Shown here piece by piece: positions 1 to 7,742 of a stretch of 10,167 nt of DNA (the first letter of the stretch is position 1; the number at the start of each line of letters is the position of its first letter). The position numbers and the translations under genes are program-made. The stretch comes from Funneliformis mosseae. Lineage: Eukaryota; Glomeromycota; Glomeromycetes; Glomerales; Glomeraceae. A model generated the notes under the pieces. The model saw only the letters and a program-made list of their open reading frames with translations. It searched no databases and was not told where the DNA came from. The stretch spans positions 1-10,167 of the forward strand of contig CAJVPP010004084.1 of the NCBI GenBank assembly GCA_910592005.1, given 5' to 3'.

Positions 1-1
1 A

Positions 2-818
2 TGGTATATTGATCGAAAAATTCTAGCAAAAGATGTATCTAAAGATTTTCTAAATAGACTATATAATAATCATGTTCCATACGACTGGGCAGAAAAGAAG
101 AAATATCAGTTAAGGGAACGATTAATTATTGTGACATACATAGTTGTTTTTATAGAATTACATCTGAAAGGTTATAGAATTGTCGAATGTTCAGATTGGT
201 CTTATATGTTAAAGTGGCTATCAAATCCTGAATATCACCGTATTGTTAAATACCTCAACAATGGCAATATAAACTTTGTTAGAAGTTCAGAATATGGACG
301 ATACATGTGTAAAATAGCAGGCAAAGCATATCCATGTGAATCACTAGAAATTGACTATTATAAATCTGGATATCTTACTATTGAGGGAAAGCTTAATAGT
401 ATAGATTTCTCAGATTCAAAAAATAATTGTGAGTATGTGTAACGAGTTTTCCGAGCTATAGATTCTTTACCAAAATAGTATATTACATATTTATTAACCG
501 TAAGACGCAAAGCATAATAATACAATAAATTAATCCTTTCTTTTTTATATAGATCGCCTACTAAATATACCACTTGTGAAGGAAAAAAGCTTTCTAATTA
601 TTTCCGAAGAAAATGCTTTCTATGGTAGTAAACCAAAAATTCTTGATGGGAACACCAACCATCAGAAATGCGGTATAGCCATTGTATGTACAATTCATAA
701 GATATTAGCCGTAAGGCGCAGAGCATATGATTCCTATTCTGGAAATAGTAAGCATAGTTCTGGGCCGGGAGGTGCGTTGCATGAGATGGCAGTAACAGTT
801 TTGACTCCTAAAAATTAA
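2..818 (+). CDS. 3' part of a two-exon gene, unknown protein
   Basis: Two open stretches join into one reading frame across a good intron. Exon 1 (2-428) is open from the window edge, so the true start lies upstream. Exon 2 (553-818) ends in TAA at 816-818. Splicing in phase 1 restores a Tyr codon and gives about 230 residues with no stop or frameshift, which sets this gene apart from the rest of the window. Exon 1 is rich in Tyr, Asn and Lys and has a hydrophobic stretch around positions 130-160 that is too short and mixed to call a membrane segment. Exon 2 carries the Gly-rich motif SSGPGGALHEMAVTV near the C terminus. I do not recognise the family and assign no function. GTG codons at 131 and 576 are internal and are not starts. 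It could be a cellular gene or a gene of an older element; the intact frame and intron favour a gene that was under selection until recently. Confidence 0.55.
429..552 (+). other. Spliceosomal intron, 124 bp, phase 1
   Basis: The donor is GTGAGT at 429-434. The acceptor is a pyrimidine-rich tract ending in TATAG at 552. Candidate branch sites are TATTAAC near 492-498 and TTAAT near 530. Without splicing, exon 1 would end at TAA 440-442. With splicing, exon 1 runs directly into the next open frame in register. Part of the intron (498-516) matches exon 2 (709-727) at 17 of 19 bases. Confidence 0.6.
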
Positions 819-1081
819 TAGAATAGCGAGCGTCTTGTCGCTCAACCACGCTAGGTCCCTGGGTTTTCTGGCTTCGAATTTATGAGAAGGCGGGGAGGAA
901 TTTTCTGAAAATATTTTAAGTATTTTTTCTGAAAACTAGGCTTCGGCAAATTTTTAGCCAATTTTAGGCGGGAATTATTGTTGTAAATAAATGAAATACC
1001 CAAACTTTTGGAAAAAATATGAAATTTCTGAACTTTTGAAATATTTTTTTTCGATTAATATTACTTTACCGAAGGTACTAT
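819..1081. repeat. Gene-free stretch with short repeats and a hairpin
   Basis: No coding frame is visible. A hairpin sits just after the upstream stop: GAGCG at 828-832 pairs with CGCTC at 839-843 around a 6-base loop. On the minus strand, 848-838 resembles a tRNA A-box (TGGTTGAGCGA), but no B-box was found nearby, so a tRNA-derived SINE head is only a possibility. The word TTTTCTGAAAA occurs at 901-911 and 925-935. Around 1003-1045 an AACTTTTGRAA segment occurs twice, about 29 bases apart. TTTCTGAA words recur at 1971-2060 on the other side of the next gene. The GC-richer part (about 765-970) contrasts with the AT-rich surroundings. Confidence 0.4.
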
Positions 1082-1909
1082 ATGTCTGGCCAACCACATT
1101 TCAATAAACACTATAATAGTTTGCTTGATTAATTACCCCAATCATTAAAAAAAGATGCATGGTTACGACTTACAACCTGCAAAAATAACCCACTATCTGA
1201 AGAACAGACTAGAGGGATTCGTCCAGATATAGAGGAGTTGCTCACTAGTAATGTTAATAGGTACTATAAGTGTAAAAATTGCCAGAAGATTAAGATCGAA
1301 GCAAATACCTCCACTGATGGTACTATTACTTTTTCCCGATTGGATGGATTTGAGAAGCAGTTGGAGGAGCGTGAGGCTTTTCTAAAACAAAAGGAGATTA
1401 ATATTAAGAATACTATTGAGGATCAGGTTGGTAAGGAACGCAAACGTCTAAAAGATGAATATGATGCTCTTATGTCTTGCAAAGAGAGTAAATATAATAA
1501 TTATATAGTAGATATGAAACAGAAACTATATTCATTTAAGCATTAACTAGAAAACTAGCATAATTCTAACTCTGCCGACTTGGAGAGACAATATAAATTT
1601 CAGATTACTACTTTAGAAAAATCTATAGTCATAAAAGATAAGGAGATTGGTAAGTTGTCCTCTACTATCTCTCAATTTAAAAATGATAAGAAGGATATAA
1701 AAAAATCGGCTGAGCGAAAGTGTAAGGAGTTGGAAGATGTTATCTTTGCCAAAGACCTAAAGATTATTGCTCTCAATGATAAGATTATTTCTTATGCATC
1801 CCACATTGAAAGAGATGCGACAATAGAACCTAGTTCATATTTTTTCTATCATGATACTAAATTATGGACTGGAAAGTGGGAAGATGCAAAAAATGATCTA
1901 AATATCTGA
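1082..1909 (+). pseudogene. Coiled-coil protein gene with three in-frame TAA/TAG
   Basis: ATG 1082 opens a single frame of 275 codons before TGA at 1907-1909. It is interrupted only by TAA 1130-1132, TAA 1544-1546 and TAG 1556-1558. There is no frameshift. The N-terminal 70 residues end in a CxxC pair (YKCKNC, about residues 61-66). From about residue 85 to 245 the sequence is Lys/Glu/Gln-rich with heptad-like spacing, which indicates a long coiled coil. The C terminus ends in an aromatic patch (SSYFFYHDTKLW). The residues around each stop fit Gln (for example LLD-stop-LPQSL and LEN-stop-HNSNS), consistent with CAA/CAG to TAA/TAG. I do not recognise the family; a structural or capsid-associated element protein is possible. 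The inverted repeat at 1904-1929 overlaps the stop codon. Confidence 0.55.
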
Positions 1910-1929
1910 AAAAAATATACTTTTCAGAT
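1904..1929. repeat. 9-bp perfect inverted repeat at gene end
   Basis: ATCTGAAAA (1904-1912) and TTTTCAGAT (1921-1929) are perfect reverse complements separated by 8 bases. The left arm contains the terminal TGA of the coiled-coil gene. The right arm ends in a TTTTCAG that could also serve as a splice acceptor. It may be a 3'-end hairpin or an element end. Confidence 0.5.
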
Positions 1930-1935
1930 GTGTGT

Positions 1936-2172
1936 CTAGGCAAGACTTAACCGAATGGGCACCATATTTTTTTCTGAATACTGCTGGGAAATTTCTGAAA
2001 TTACTGAACACTGTGAGGAAATTTTCTGAATTTCTGAATACTGTGAGAAAATTTCTGAAACTACTTTCTGCGAAAATAAAAAATTTTTATTACATGAAGA
2101 CTTTCTAATTAAATGCTGTTTAAGCTTAGATGGATAAATAAATTCCTTTTTACAATACTGATATATTTGCAT
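1936..2172 (-). CDS. Small zinc-finger protein with 10-residue repeats
   Basis: An intact 78-codon frame starts at ATG 2172 and stops at 1936. The ATG lies two bases past the TAG that ends the protease frame (2175-2177), so it could be an independent gene or a fused tail reached by readthrough. Near the N terminus it has Cys-x12-His-x6-Cys (YCKKEFIYPSKLKQHL then RKSSC). This fits the second half of a C2HC finger. The Cys expected three residues before the first visible Cys is Tyr here, so zinc binding is probably lost. The C-terminal half (SEIFSQYSEI and relatives) is encoded by the 30-bp tandem repeat at 1971-2060. It is likely a truncated relative of a longer zinc-finger protein; compare the finger with the same spacing at 7425-7496. 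Confidence 0.4.
   Translation of the reverse strand: MQIYQYCKKEFIYPSKLKQHLIRKSSCNKNFLFSQKVVSEIFSQYSEIQKISSQCSVISEISQQYSEKNMVPIRLSLA
1971..2060. repeat. Three tandem copies of a 30-bp repeat
   Basis: Units are 1971-2000, 2001-2030 and 2031-2060, each exactly 30 bases, with consensus TTTCTGAATACTGTGAGGAA followed by ATTTCTGAAA. The first and third copies are the most alike. Thirty is a multiple of three, so the minus-strand frame reads ten residues per unit without breaking. Confidence 0.8.
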
Positions 2173-2174
2173 GG

Positions 2175-2690
2175 CTAGTTTTTTTTTATGGATTCTGTTT
2201 CCTTCCTTACAGTATAAACATTACGCTGAGATTTATGAACTGATAAGGGAATGGTAATAGTCTTTTCGTTACATGTAGCCTTAAACTCTCCTTTTATTAA
2301 AGGCTCCCATCCAGTTTAATATTGTCATTGCGTTCCAAGAATTACTAAAGATTTAGCATTTCCATCCTGATCTTTTTCCGCAGGTATAACAAAAAATTCA
2401 TCTGTTATAGAGACTATATTTTCTCCAGAACCAATTGTTATAGGAACATTATCCATAGTACCAATGGATATGGATTGACTTGTGATTCCATTAAGCCTAT
2501 GAATTTTTTTCCTATTAATTTTAATTCCTAAAAGCTCTTCGACAAGTTCAATAATGTTATCCAAAAATATGGAAGAATCAGAACCAGTATCAATCATTGC
2601 GCAAGGTATTATTAAACTTCTTATTTTACAATAAATAGTCGCAACATTATTAGCATCTTTTATTTGTAAAAAATTTATCTCTAAGAATTT
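2175..2690 (-). pseudogene. Retropepsin-like aspartic protease, broken
   Basis: One minus frame runs from about 2690 to TAG 2175-2177, interrupted by TGA 2325-2327 and TAA 2316-2318. The active-site motif MIDTGSDSSIF (codons from 2597) has the Asp-Thr-Gly triad of retroviral and retrotransposon proteases. About 80 residues later VILGTQ matches the hydrophobic-hydrophobic-Gly motif that closes the fold. Retropepsins act as dimers and cut Gag-type polyproteins. Upstream, FLQIKDANNVATIYCKIRSL leads into the domain as expected for an internal domain of a longer polyprotein. The TGA directly after ILGTQ lies where related proteins, as I recall them, have Trp, so TGG to TGA is likely. The upstream gag frame joins by a frameshift near 2690. 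Confidence 0.75.
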
Positions 2691-3264
2691 GGGCTAATAT
2701 ATTTGACTATTTTTTTTCAACTGAATGACATTGCGCATATGCTTTAATAGCATGATTCAAAGTATGTCTGCCTCCTGAGTGGTTATTATCTGGCAATGTT
2801 TCTATTTTTATAAAATTGTTTGCTTTTCTTTCAGCTTGATGCTCTTCCTAAACGATCTGAGAAGTAGACGGAACTTGTAAAAGAAGCTTCTGCTCAGTAT
2901 TTACTATTTGTAATAGCGGAAGCAAAACCTCTTGTACTTTTTTTGTAACATTCTCCTATGCTAATTCTCTTCTTTTAACTGTATCATTTAGCATAACAGT
3001 ATTTAAGCAATGGTCTTCTAATTTGAGGTATATTGTATTAATAAATTTTGAAATTTCTATAAGAATCTTTTTAGGACAATAGAGGACTACTAATAATATT
3101 ATAGATTTTAAAGCTATTTGATACATTTGATCCGTAACTATATGAAGTGCCTGATTTGAAGAATTTCTTTGACTACAACTGATTATATTGCCTGATGCTT
3201 TGCTAGTATAAGATTTGAAAATAGGGGATTTCTTGGTTGTTCCTTCTTTTGGTCTCTTTTTCAT
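2690..3264 (-). pseudogene. Gag-protease linker region, broken
   Basis: The frame beginning at Met 3264 (MKKRPKEGTTKKSPIFKSY) is a continuation of gag, not a true start. It is basic at first, then has a helical segment with QMYQIALKSI and KKILIEISKFINTIYLKLED. It continues past TAG 2956-2958, TAG 2848-2850 and TAG 2707-2709 to the protease. The residues around the stops fit Gln (RRELA-stop-ENV, SQIV-stop-EEH). I recall similar segments between zinc knuckle and protease in fungal elements but know of no defined function. A -1 shift near 3250-3295 separates it from the knuckle region. Confidence 0.5.
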
Positions 3265-3767
3265 TGGTACTTCACTTCACTCCACTTTTTTTTTGATGCA
3301 TAGCGATTTTGAGATTCGTTATCATTTTCATCAACATATTTAACATATTCAACATATTTATCATCTTCTTTTATTTTCTCTTCTTCCTTCTCACCAACTT
3401 TCTCATTTATGTGTTCTTCTTCAAAATCTTCAGGTTCTTCTTTATCTTAGTATACATGATTAAGTTTTTTAATCTGCTTGACTCCAGAACAATTAACCTT
3501 TGTATGACCAGCCTTTTTACAGACTGAGCAAAGATGAAAAATTCGCTTAACTGGTGCTTTTTGTACTACTTTTCTAATAACTTTCTTTGTAGCATTTATT
3601 TTTCTAACCTGGGGCTCTGCGAAAAGACTCTTTCCAACATGAGCTGTTTTGCCTCACAGTCTTCTACCAAGTTCTTCGTAAATGAATTTTTCTAAAGTTT
3701 CATCATTCATTGCTATCTCAGTATATACTAAATCTTTTGCTAGACGTGTTTTAAAATCATTTTTTTT
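3265..3767 (-). pseudogene. Gag zinc-knuckle region and acidic tail, broken
   Basis: The minus frame resumes downstream of an 8-A run (3760-3767). One further A there would restore continuity with the capsid frame. Reading 5' to 3' it has a Lys/Arg-rich segment (RKVVQKAPVKR), the CCHC knuckle, then a strongly acidic Glu/Lys tail with repeated YVEYVKYV. Stops lie at TGA 3654-3656 (after RRL, probably Arg CGA) and TAA 3447-3449. A basic knuckle region after the capsid is the normal order in gag, where it binds nucleic acid. The tail ends near a 9-A run (3286-3294) and another frameshift. Confidence 0.6.
3489..3530 (-). other. CCHC zinc knuckle
   Basis: The motif CSVCKKAGHTKVNC matches C-x2-C-x4-H-x4-C exactly. 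This is the zinc knuckle of retroviral nucleocapsids and LTR-retrotransposon gag proteins, which binds nucleic acid. All four ligands are intact even though the gene around it is broken. Confidence 0.85.
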
Positions 3768-5198
3768 GAAATAGGTAGTATCTCTATTGTTTGTTGAATA
3801 GACACAATTCCATAAAAACCTGCTCCACTTGAACTTATAACAGGATTACGTTCTAGCCATAGATTTTTTAGTTCTGTAAAGTATGCATCTATATCAGCAG
3901 GGTTAGCAATTTTCATCCATGTATAGAAGTCATCTGATAAGTGGTTTTTTAGAAATGATAGAGCTGTTACATCATTATTTGCTACCCCCATTAATAATGG
4001 TTGAATTCTTTTTTCATATGTGTCAGGACTATCTATTGGTAAAAATCTTTCTTGAGACAATCTCTGAATTGCTAATTGTTGGATACCTATATTTTCACGC
4101 TGATATTTTATTTGCATCTATGCTCTTAATGTAGCTGAAGAATCTATAGCAAAGTTTCCAGCTGTATAGGGATCATTATTCAGAATTGGTATATATTTTC
4201 CTTCCAACTTGAATTTTAAAAGACCAAGTTTAATCGTATCATTAAAGTCTCCAGCATTGATATTTTCAAGTGCTGCCATATTTGGCTCTAAATGTGAAAT
4301 AGAATTCCAGATTTTATCTAAATAATCATTGAGAGGTTCCTGCTCAGTATATTGATCATATTTTGCAAAAATAGTTGCTATTGTATTATATAATAGTTGT
4401 CTTCTAGCTTCTGCTATATTTCCTAAAGGATTATTAATTTGTAAATTTAAAATAATTTGCTGTGAATTTATTTCTTTTTGCTTCCATTTTTCATATTGAT
4501 CATATACTCGATCCTGATTATATTCTAATAATCCTATATCATTTCTGCTTTGATGATAATATCTTTTTAAATTCTGAGCCTGTTGAATACATGCAGTGTA
4601 TCTTCTTTTCTACCAATATTTTTCATAAACATTTTCACATACCGTATCTCTAAAATTATTGATTTCATCATCTTTTTATTGTCAGGCTTGTCTTTCATCC
4701 CTCTATGCTTGCTCCATCATCTGTACACTTCGAAGATAATCATTTTTAAAATTTGTCATATCATTCATAATCCTATTGATCTACTCATAGGATGCATTAA
4801 GCAAACCTTGTAAGTTTGCATTTTCCTGAACATACCTTTGATTATGTTCTCGAATAGTTATTATTGAAATCCGTATTCCATTCAGTGTATTTCTTGGATC
4901 AAATGATATGTTGTCATTGATATATTCTTCAATCCAATCTAAAGCTGTACTAATATTTCTTAAGATATCTGGTAGTGCCATATTTTCTTGATATTTTTCT
5001 TCAGAAGATTTATTATTCTTATTTACTTTTTTCTCACTAGACTTAAAAAAAGGGCTATTGCAATCAGTTTCTTGACTGAAGGAGTATGATATCTTGAGAA
5101 TTTAGCTTTTGAGCTTTTTTACTATATCTTCTAATAGAATTATTTAATTATCTTAAGCGATTAATACCTCCTCCTTTAGATCCAAATGATCCTGACAT
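3740..5198 (-). pseudogene. Gag capsid-like protein, broken
   Basis: The likely original start is ATG 5198 (MSGSFGSKGGGINRLR), followed by a TAA at a Gln-like site and a frameshift near 5110. The main frame (about 5080-3740, including Met 4981) then runs over 400 codons with TAG 4781-4783, TAG 4703-4705, TGA 4682-4684, TAA 4676-4678, TAG 4610-4612 and TAG 4118-4120. Early parts are acidic and helical (ALDWIEEYI). The middle is Gln/Arg/Tyr-rich and coiled-coil-like. The last 120 residues resemble the retrotransposon gag capsid: a helical stretch, FYTWMKIANPADIDAYFTEL, then LWLERNP. The frame ends at TAG 3740-3742 after the 8-A frameshift, beyond which the knuckle region follows. Capsid-forming function is inferred from the gag-knuckle-protease order. 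Confidence 0.65.
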
Positions 5199-5206
5199 TT
5201 TTAAGA

Positions 5207-5437
5207 TTATGTAATGTGAAGCAGTATTCTGCTTAATCTATCTATCTCATCCTCTCGTGAGATAAAATTTTTTTCAAGATATTTAATATATAACTCATAT
5301 CATTCTAGATCATTTGTGAGCTTTCAAATATTTTCCTTATTTTTTATGGTAATAGTTTCCTCTTTAGTCAACTTTATTCGCAATTTTAAATTGCTATCTA
5401 ATAAATCGAGATATACTCGCTTAACTCCTATTGATTC
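5207..5437 (-). pseudogene. Coiled-coil protein fragment upstream of gag
   Basis: A minus frame of about 77 codons ends at TAA 5207-5209, nine bases before the gag ATG. It reads as a charged helix (LLDSNLKLRIKLTKEETITI; YIKYLEKNFISREDEIDRL) with two TGA codons (5324-5326 and 5300-5302) at Arg- or Trp-like places. Upstream it runs into TAA-TAA at 5438-5443, beyond which coding is doubtful. Heptad spacing suggests a coiled coil. It may be the end of a gene preceding gag, or a gag N-terminal piece displaced by frameshifts. Confidence 0.4.
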
Positions 5438-5478
5438 TTATTATCCTAATAGATTCTGATGAGACTTGAAATGTAGAT

Positions 5479-6492
5479 ATGTTATCAGCTTTATGCAAAA
5501 TTTATTATCAGCCTTCAGGCTATCAGCAAAATATAAAAAAATTACACAAAGCCTCTCAAAAAGCTAGATATAATTTTTCATTTGATGAGATGCGTAACTG
5601 GCTTGAGAGATAGGCTGTTTACCAAATTCATATGCCTCGTCCTAGATTTATTCAGTATACCTCCTTTAATAATATACAATTTTTAAATGAAATACACCAA
5701 TTTAATACTACCCTTATGCCTCATGATAAAGTAAGTAATCAGATTTACAAGTATAGAGGTGTTATTAAAGATGTTGCAACTAAGTATCAATGTAGTTTTA
5801 CGTTGATTAATAAATCTTCTGCACAAATGGCTAAGAATATTCAAAAAATTTATGATAATCCTAATAATCCTCTTAACCTACCTGAAGGTTTTATTGTAGA
5901 TAGAGATACTGAATATATGGGCGAATGTAAAGATTTATTACTCAGTTATAATGTAAAAATTCAGTATGCTAACTTTAAACATAATATAGCTATTGCTGAA
6001 CGTGACCATCAAGAATTTGAAAAACATGCTTATTTTTAATAAGATACTGAAGATTTTCATTTGCCTTTGACTGATAGATCCAGAGCATGGGTTAAGAGAC
6101 TTTGTATAAATGATGATATTTTCAATAATTCTTCTACTCAGTTAATAGCTATGTCTCCTAATGAAGCTATAAAAAAGGCATTAAAAGGTAAAAAAATAAT
6201 AGCTAGACCTTCTGTCAAACATAGGAGACCAGTTAGTTATAATGAATCCCTTTTATCTAGTTATACAGAAGTTCGTCACCTTTTAGAACCTGGTGAATTG
6301 AAAGGTGATAAAAGAAGGACAATTGATTGCAATTAGTCTCCTGAAGTTTTTACAATTGATTCTTATTTGATAAAAGAAAACTAACCTATTCTATATAAGC
6401 TTTACAATAGTCCTAGATATTCATTTGTAAGAAAAGAACTTCAAATTATAAAAGATGCATAATTACCCCCTTAATAGATACTTAAGCATTAG
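5479..6492 (+). pseudogene. DDE integrase (retroviral-type), broken by stops only
   Basis: From ATG 5479 a single frame of about 337 codons runs to TAG 6490-6492, interrupted by TAG 5611-5613, TAA-TAA 6037-6042, TAG 6334-6336, TAA 6382-6384, TAA 6460-6462 and TAA-TAG 6472-6477. There is no frameshift. The N-terminal part has YYQPSGYQ and NWLER-stop-AVYQIH, typical of the segment before the core in fungal element integrases. Core residues are the Asp of GVIKDVATKY (codon 5770), the first Asp of VDRDTEYMGE (codon 5899) and the Glu of AIAERDHQ (codon 5998); 32 residues separate the last two, close to the usual D-x35-E. The C-terminal part has PSVKHRRP and SFVRKELQ. This class joins element DNA ends to the host chromosome. 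The ATG at 5632 is internal. Confidence 0.8.
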
Positions 6493-7553
6493 ATTTACCT
6501 CCTTTTTCTTCTACAAGATATATTATTTGTTTGAAAGCATTACTTAAATAATCATCAATTTTAGCTTAATTGTATACTATAATTTGTTTATTTCATAATC
6601 AATCACTTCTTGTACTTTTTTTATTTTTATTTTCAGGCTTATCATCTATGAGAAATTTACCTAATGAACATAAAGCAAATTTTAATTGTTCATGCTTATC
6701 AAATTCTTTTTTAAGTAATTCTCTAAATTGCTTTCTTCAGCTTTCTAAAAATTTTCGTATATCACTTCCATTATTAGGATGAGATCTGAGAACTTTTGCA
6801 TGATGTGCTGCTATAGCTCTTCTTTTGAGTGCTATGCCTAATTTTTCTTACTCCCTAAATTCTAGGTCTCTTTCTTGTTCATCAGTAATTTCTCCTAAAC
6901 ACTCAAATTCTTTATTAATCAAATTCTTAGATTTATTACTTTTCTTAAATAATTATGTTTTATGTCTAAGACTGCCTTCAGACTCTAACTCTTTTAATGT
7001 CAGTAGACGAACTGCCTCTAAATTATTTAGTTTAAAATCATGGAAAAGGGTCTTATAACCATCTAGATCATTTGTCTCATATGGTTCAATACCTAGATCT
7101 AATTCTTTCTAATATTTTTGTAATCTTTTTCCTCATATTCTAATATGCTCTTTTGGTTTTTGAGCATTTAAACTGATCCAGTTTTTTGCTTCTTCTTCGG
7201 TGATGTAATCGATACTAAGTATTAGAGCTTCCTTTTCAGGTTCTAGCTCAGGAACTAGAGTTGGGATTACTACATGTGGCTTCTTTTTGTTGCTTATATT
7301 TATACAGAGCTTTCTATCTGTATTTTGATTTTAGAAGCTTGAATAGCCTGTTAATTAGTTTTTGAATAGGCACCTGAATTGGCGTTTGAATAGAAGCTAC
7401 TTCCTTTTGCTTTTCTAATGGTTTGCATGGATTTTTTCACTTAAGATGTTCATGAAGTTTTTAGGGTGTTGAACATTCATGATCACAATGTTTACAGATT
7501 GTATCTTTTTTATCACTTTTTGTTTTTTTAACTATAGTATTAGCTCTAACCAT
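6446..7553 (-). pseudogene. C2HC-finger protein, Polinton-like N-terminal region?
   Basis: ATG 7553 begins a frame with a zinc finger at 7425-7496 (C-x2-C-x12-H-x6-C, starting ICKHCDHE). It has TAA 7461-7463 and TGA 7437-7439 inside. After a frameshift near 7285-7300 a second frame continues to TAA 6446-6448 with several stops of all three kinds. Recognisable stretches are ELEPEKEALILSIDYITEEE, KRRAIAAHHAKVLRSHPNN, RKQFRELLKKEFDKHEQLKF and ALCSLGKFLIDDKP. The order (finger, then a long charged helical region) recalls the part before the polymerase in Polinton/Maverick-type or virus-like DNA polymerase B proteins of fungi. No polymerase motif is present, so this is at most a truncated N-terminal piece. 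It ends where the convergent integrase ends. Confidence in a decayed gene is good; the family is tentative. Confidence 0.5.
7425..7496 (-). other. C2HC zinc finger motif with two internal stops
   Basis: Ligands are Cys, Cys (x2), His after 12 residues and Cys after 6 more, ending KNPC. One internal codon is TAA (Gln-like) and one is TGA just before KNPC (Arg-like, as in HLxRKxPC fingers). The usual Phe after the second Cys is Cys here. The spacing matches the finger in the small protein at 1936-2172. Confidence 0.55.
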
Positions 7554-7742
7554 TACGCTATTACTTGCTTATATAATTTTTTCTTTAATTATTTATTTCT
7601 TATATATCTATCACTTTTCGATCATAGAAACCTTACCAAAGATAAGTATTTATAAGCTTTTCGAAGAGGTTCTAGCTATTGCAAAACTGAAGCATTAACT
7701 AATTATTAATTAATCTTTTTAAATCTAATAATAAAAAATAAG
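7554..7742. promoter_or_regulatory. AT-rich spacer between divergent genes
   Basis: This 189-bp spacer separates the start of the minus-strand finger gene (ATG 7553) from the start of the plus-strand Cys-rich gene (ATG 7743). It is very AT-rich, with TATATAA near 7571 and tandem ATTAATTAAT near 7703. It could hold a two-way promoter. No specific site can be defined. Confidence 0.25.

Larger units (their letters stand above)
2175..6492. mobile_element. Decayed gag-protease / integrase element block
   Basis: This span holds a gag-protease gene on the minus strand and a DDE integrase on the plus strand, head to head across about 280 bp that also contain a minus-strand coiled-coil frame. All carry stops and most carry frameshifts. 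No reverse transcriptase motif (such as YxDD) or RNase H was seen in the frames read, and no long terminal repeats were found. It may be two abutting elements or one element with divergent genes. Boundaries are only those of the outermost coding remnants. Confidence 0.5.

Noticed and set aside
358..573. Minus-strand open frame of 71 codons
   Set aside because: It overlaps exon 1, the intron and the start of exon 2 antisense, with low-complexity Tyr/Ile content.
815..866. tRNA gene or SINE head on the minus strand
   Set aside because: Only an A-box-like word and a 5-bp hairpin are present; there is no B-box, acceptor stem or anticodon arm.
3309..3527. Phe/Ile-rich open frame on the plus strand that looks like a membrane protein
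   Set aside because: It is the antisense of the Glu/Lys-rich gag tail: GAA and AAA codons read backwards give Phe-rich sequence. The minus frame carries the zinc knuckle.
4462..4813. Two hydrophobic plus-strand open frames
   Set aside because: Both lie antisense to the gag frame and have no motif of their own.
2175..6492. Complete LTR retrotransposon
   Set aside because: No long terminal repeats, primer binding site, reverse transcriptase or RNase H were found, and the genes point in opposite directions.
6570..7058. Ser/Leu-rich plus-strand open frames
   Set aside because: They are antisense to the charged helical region of the minus-strand finger protein.
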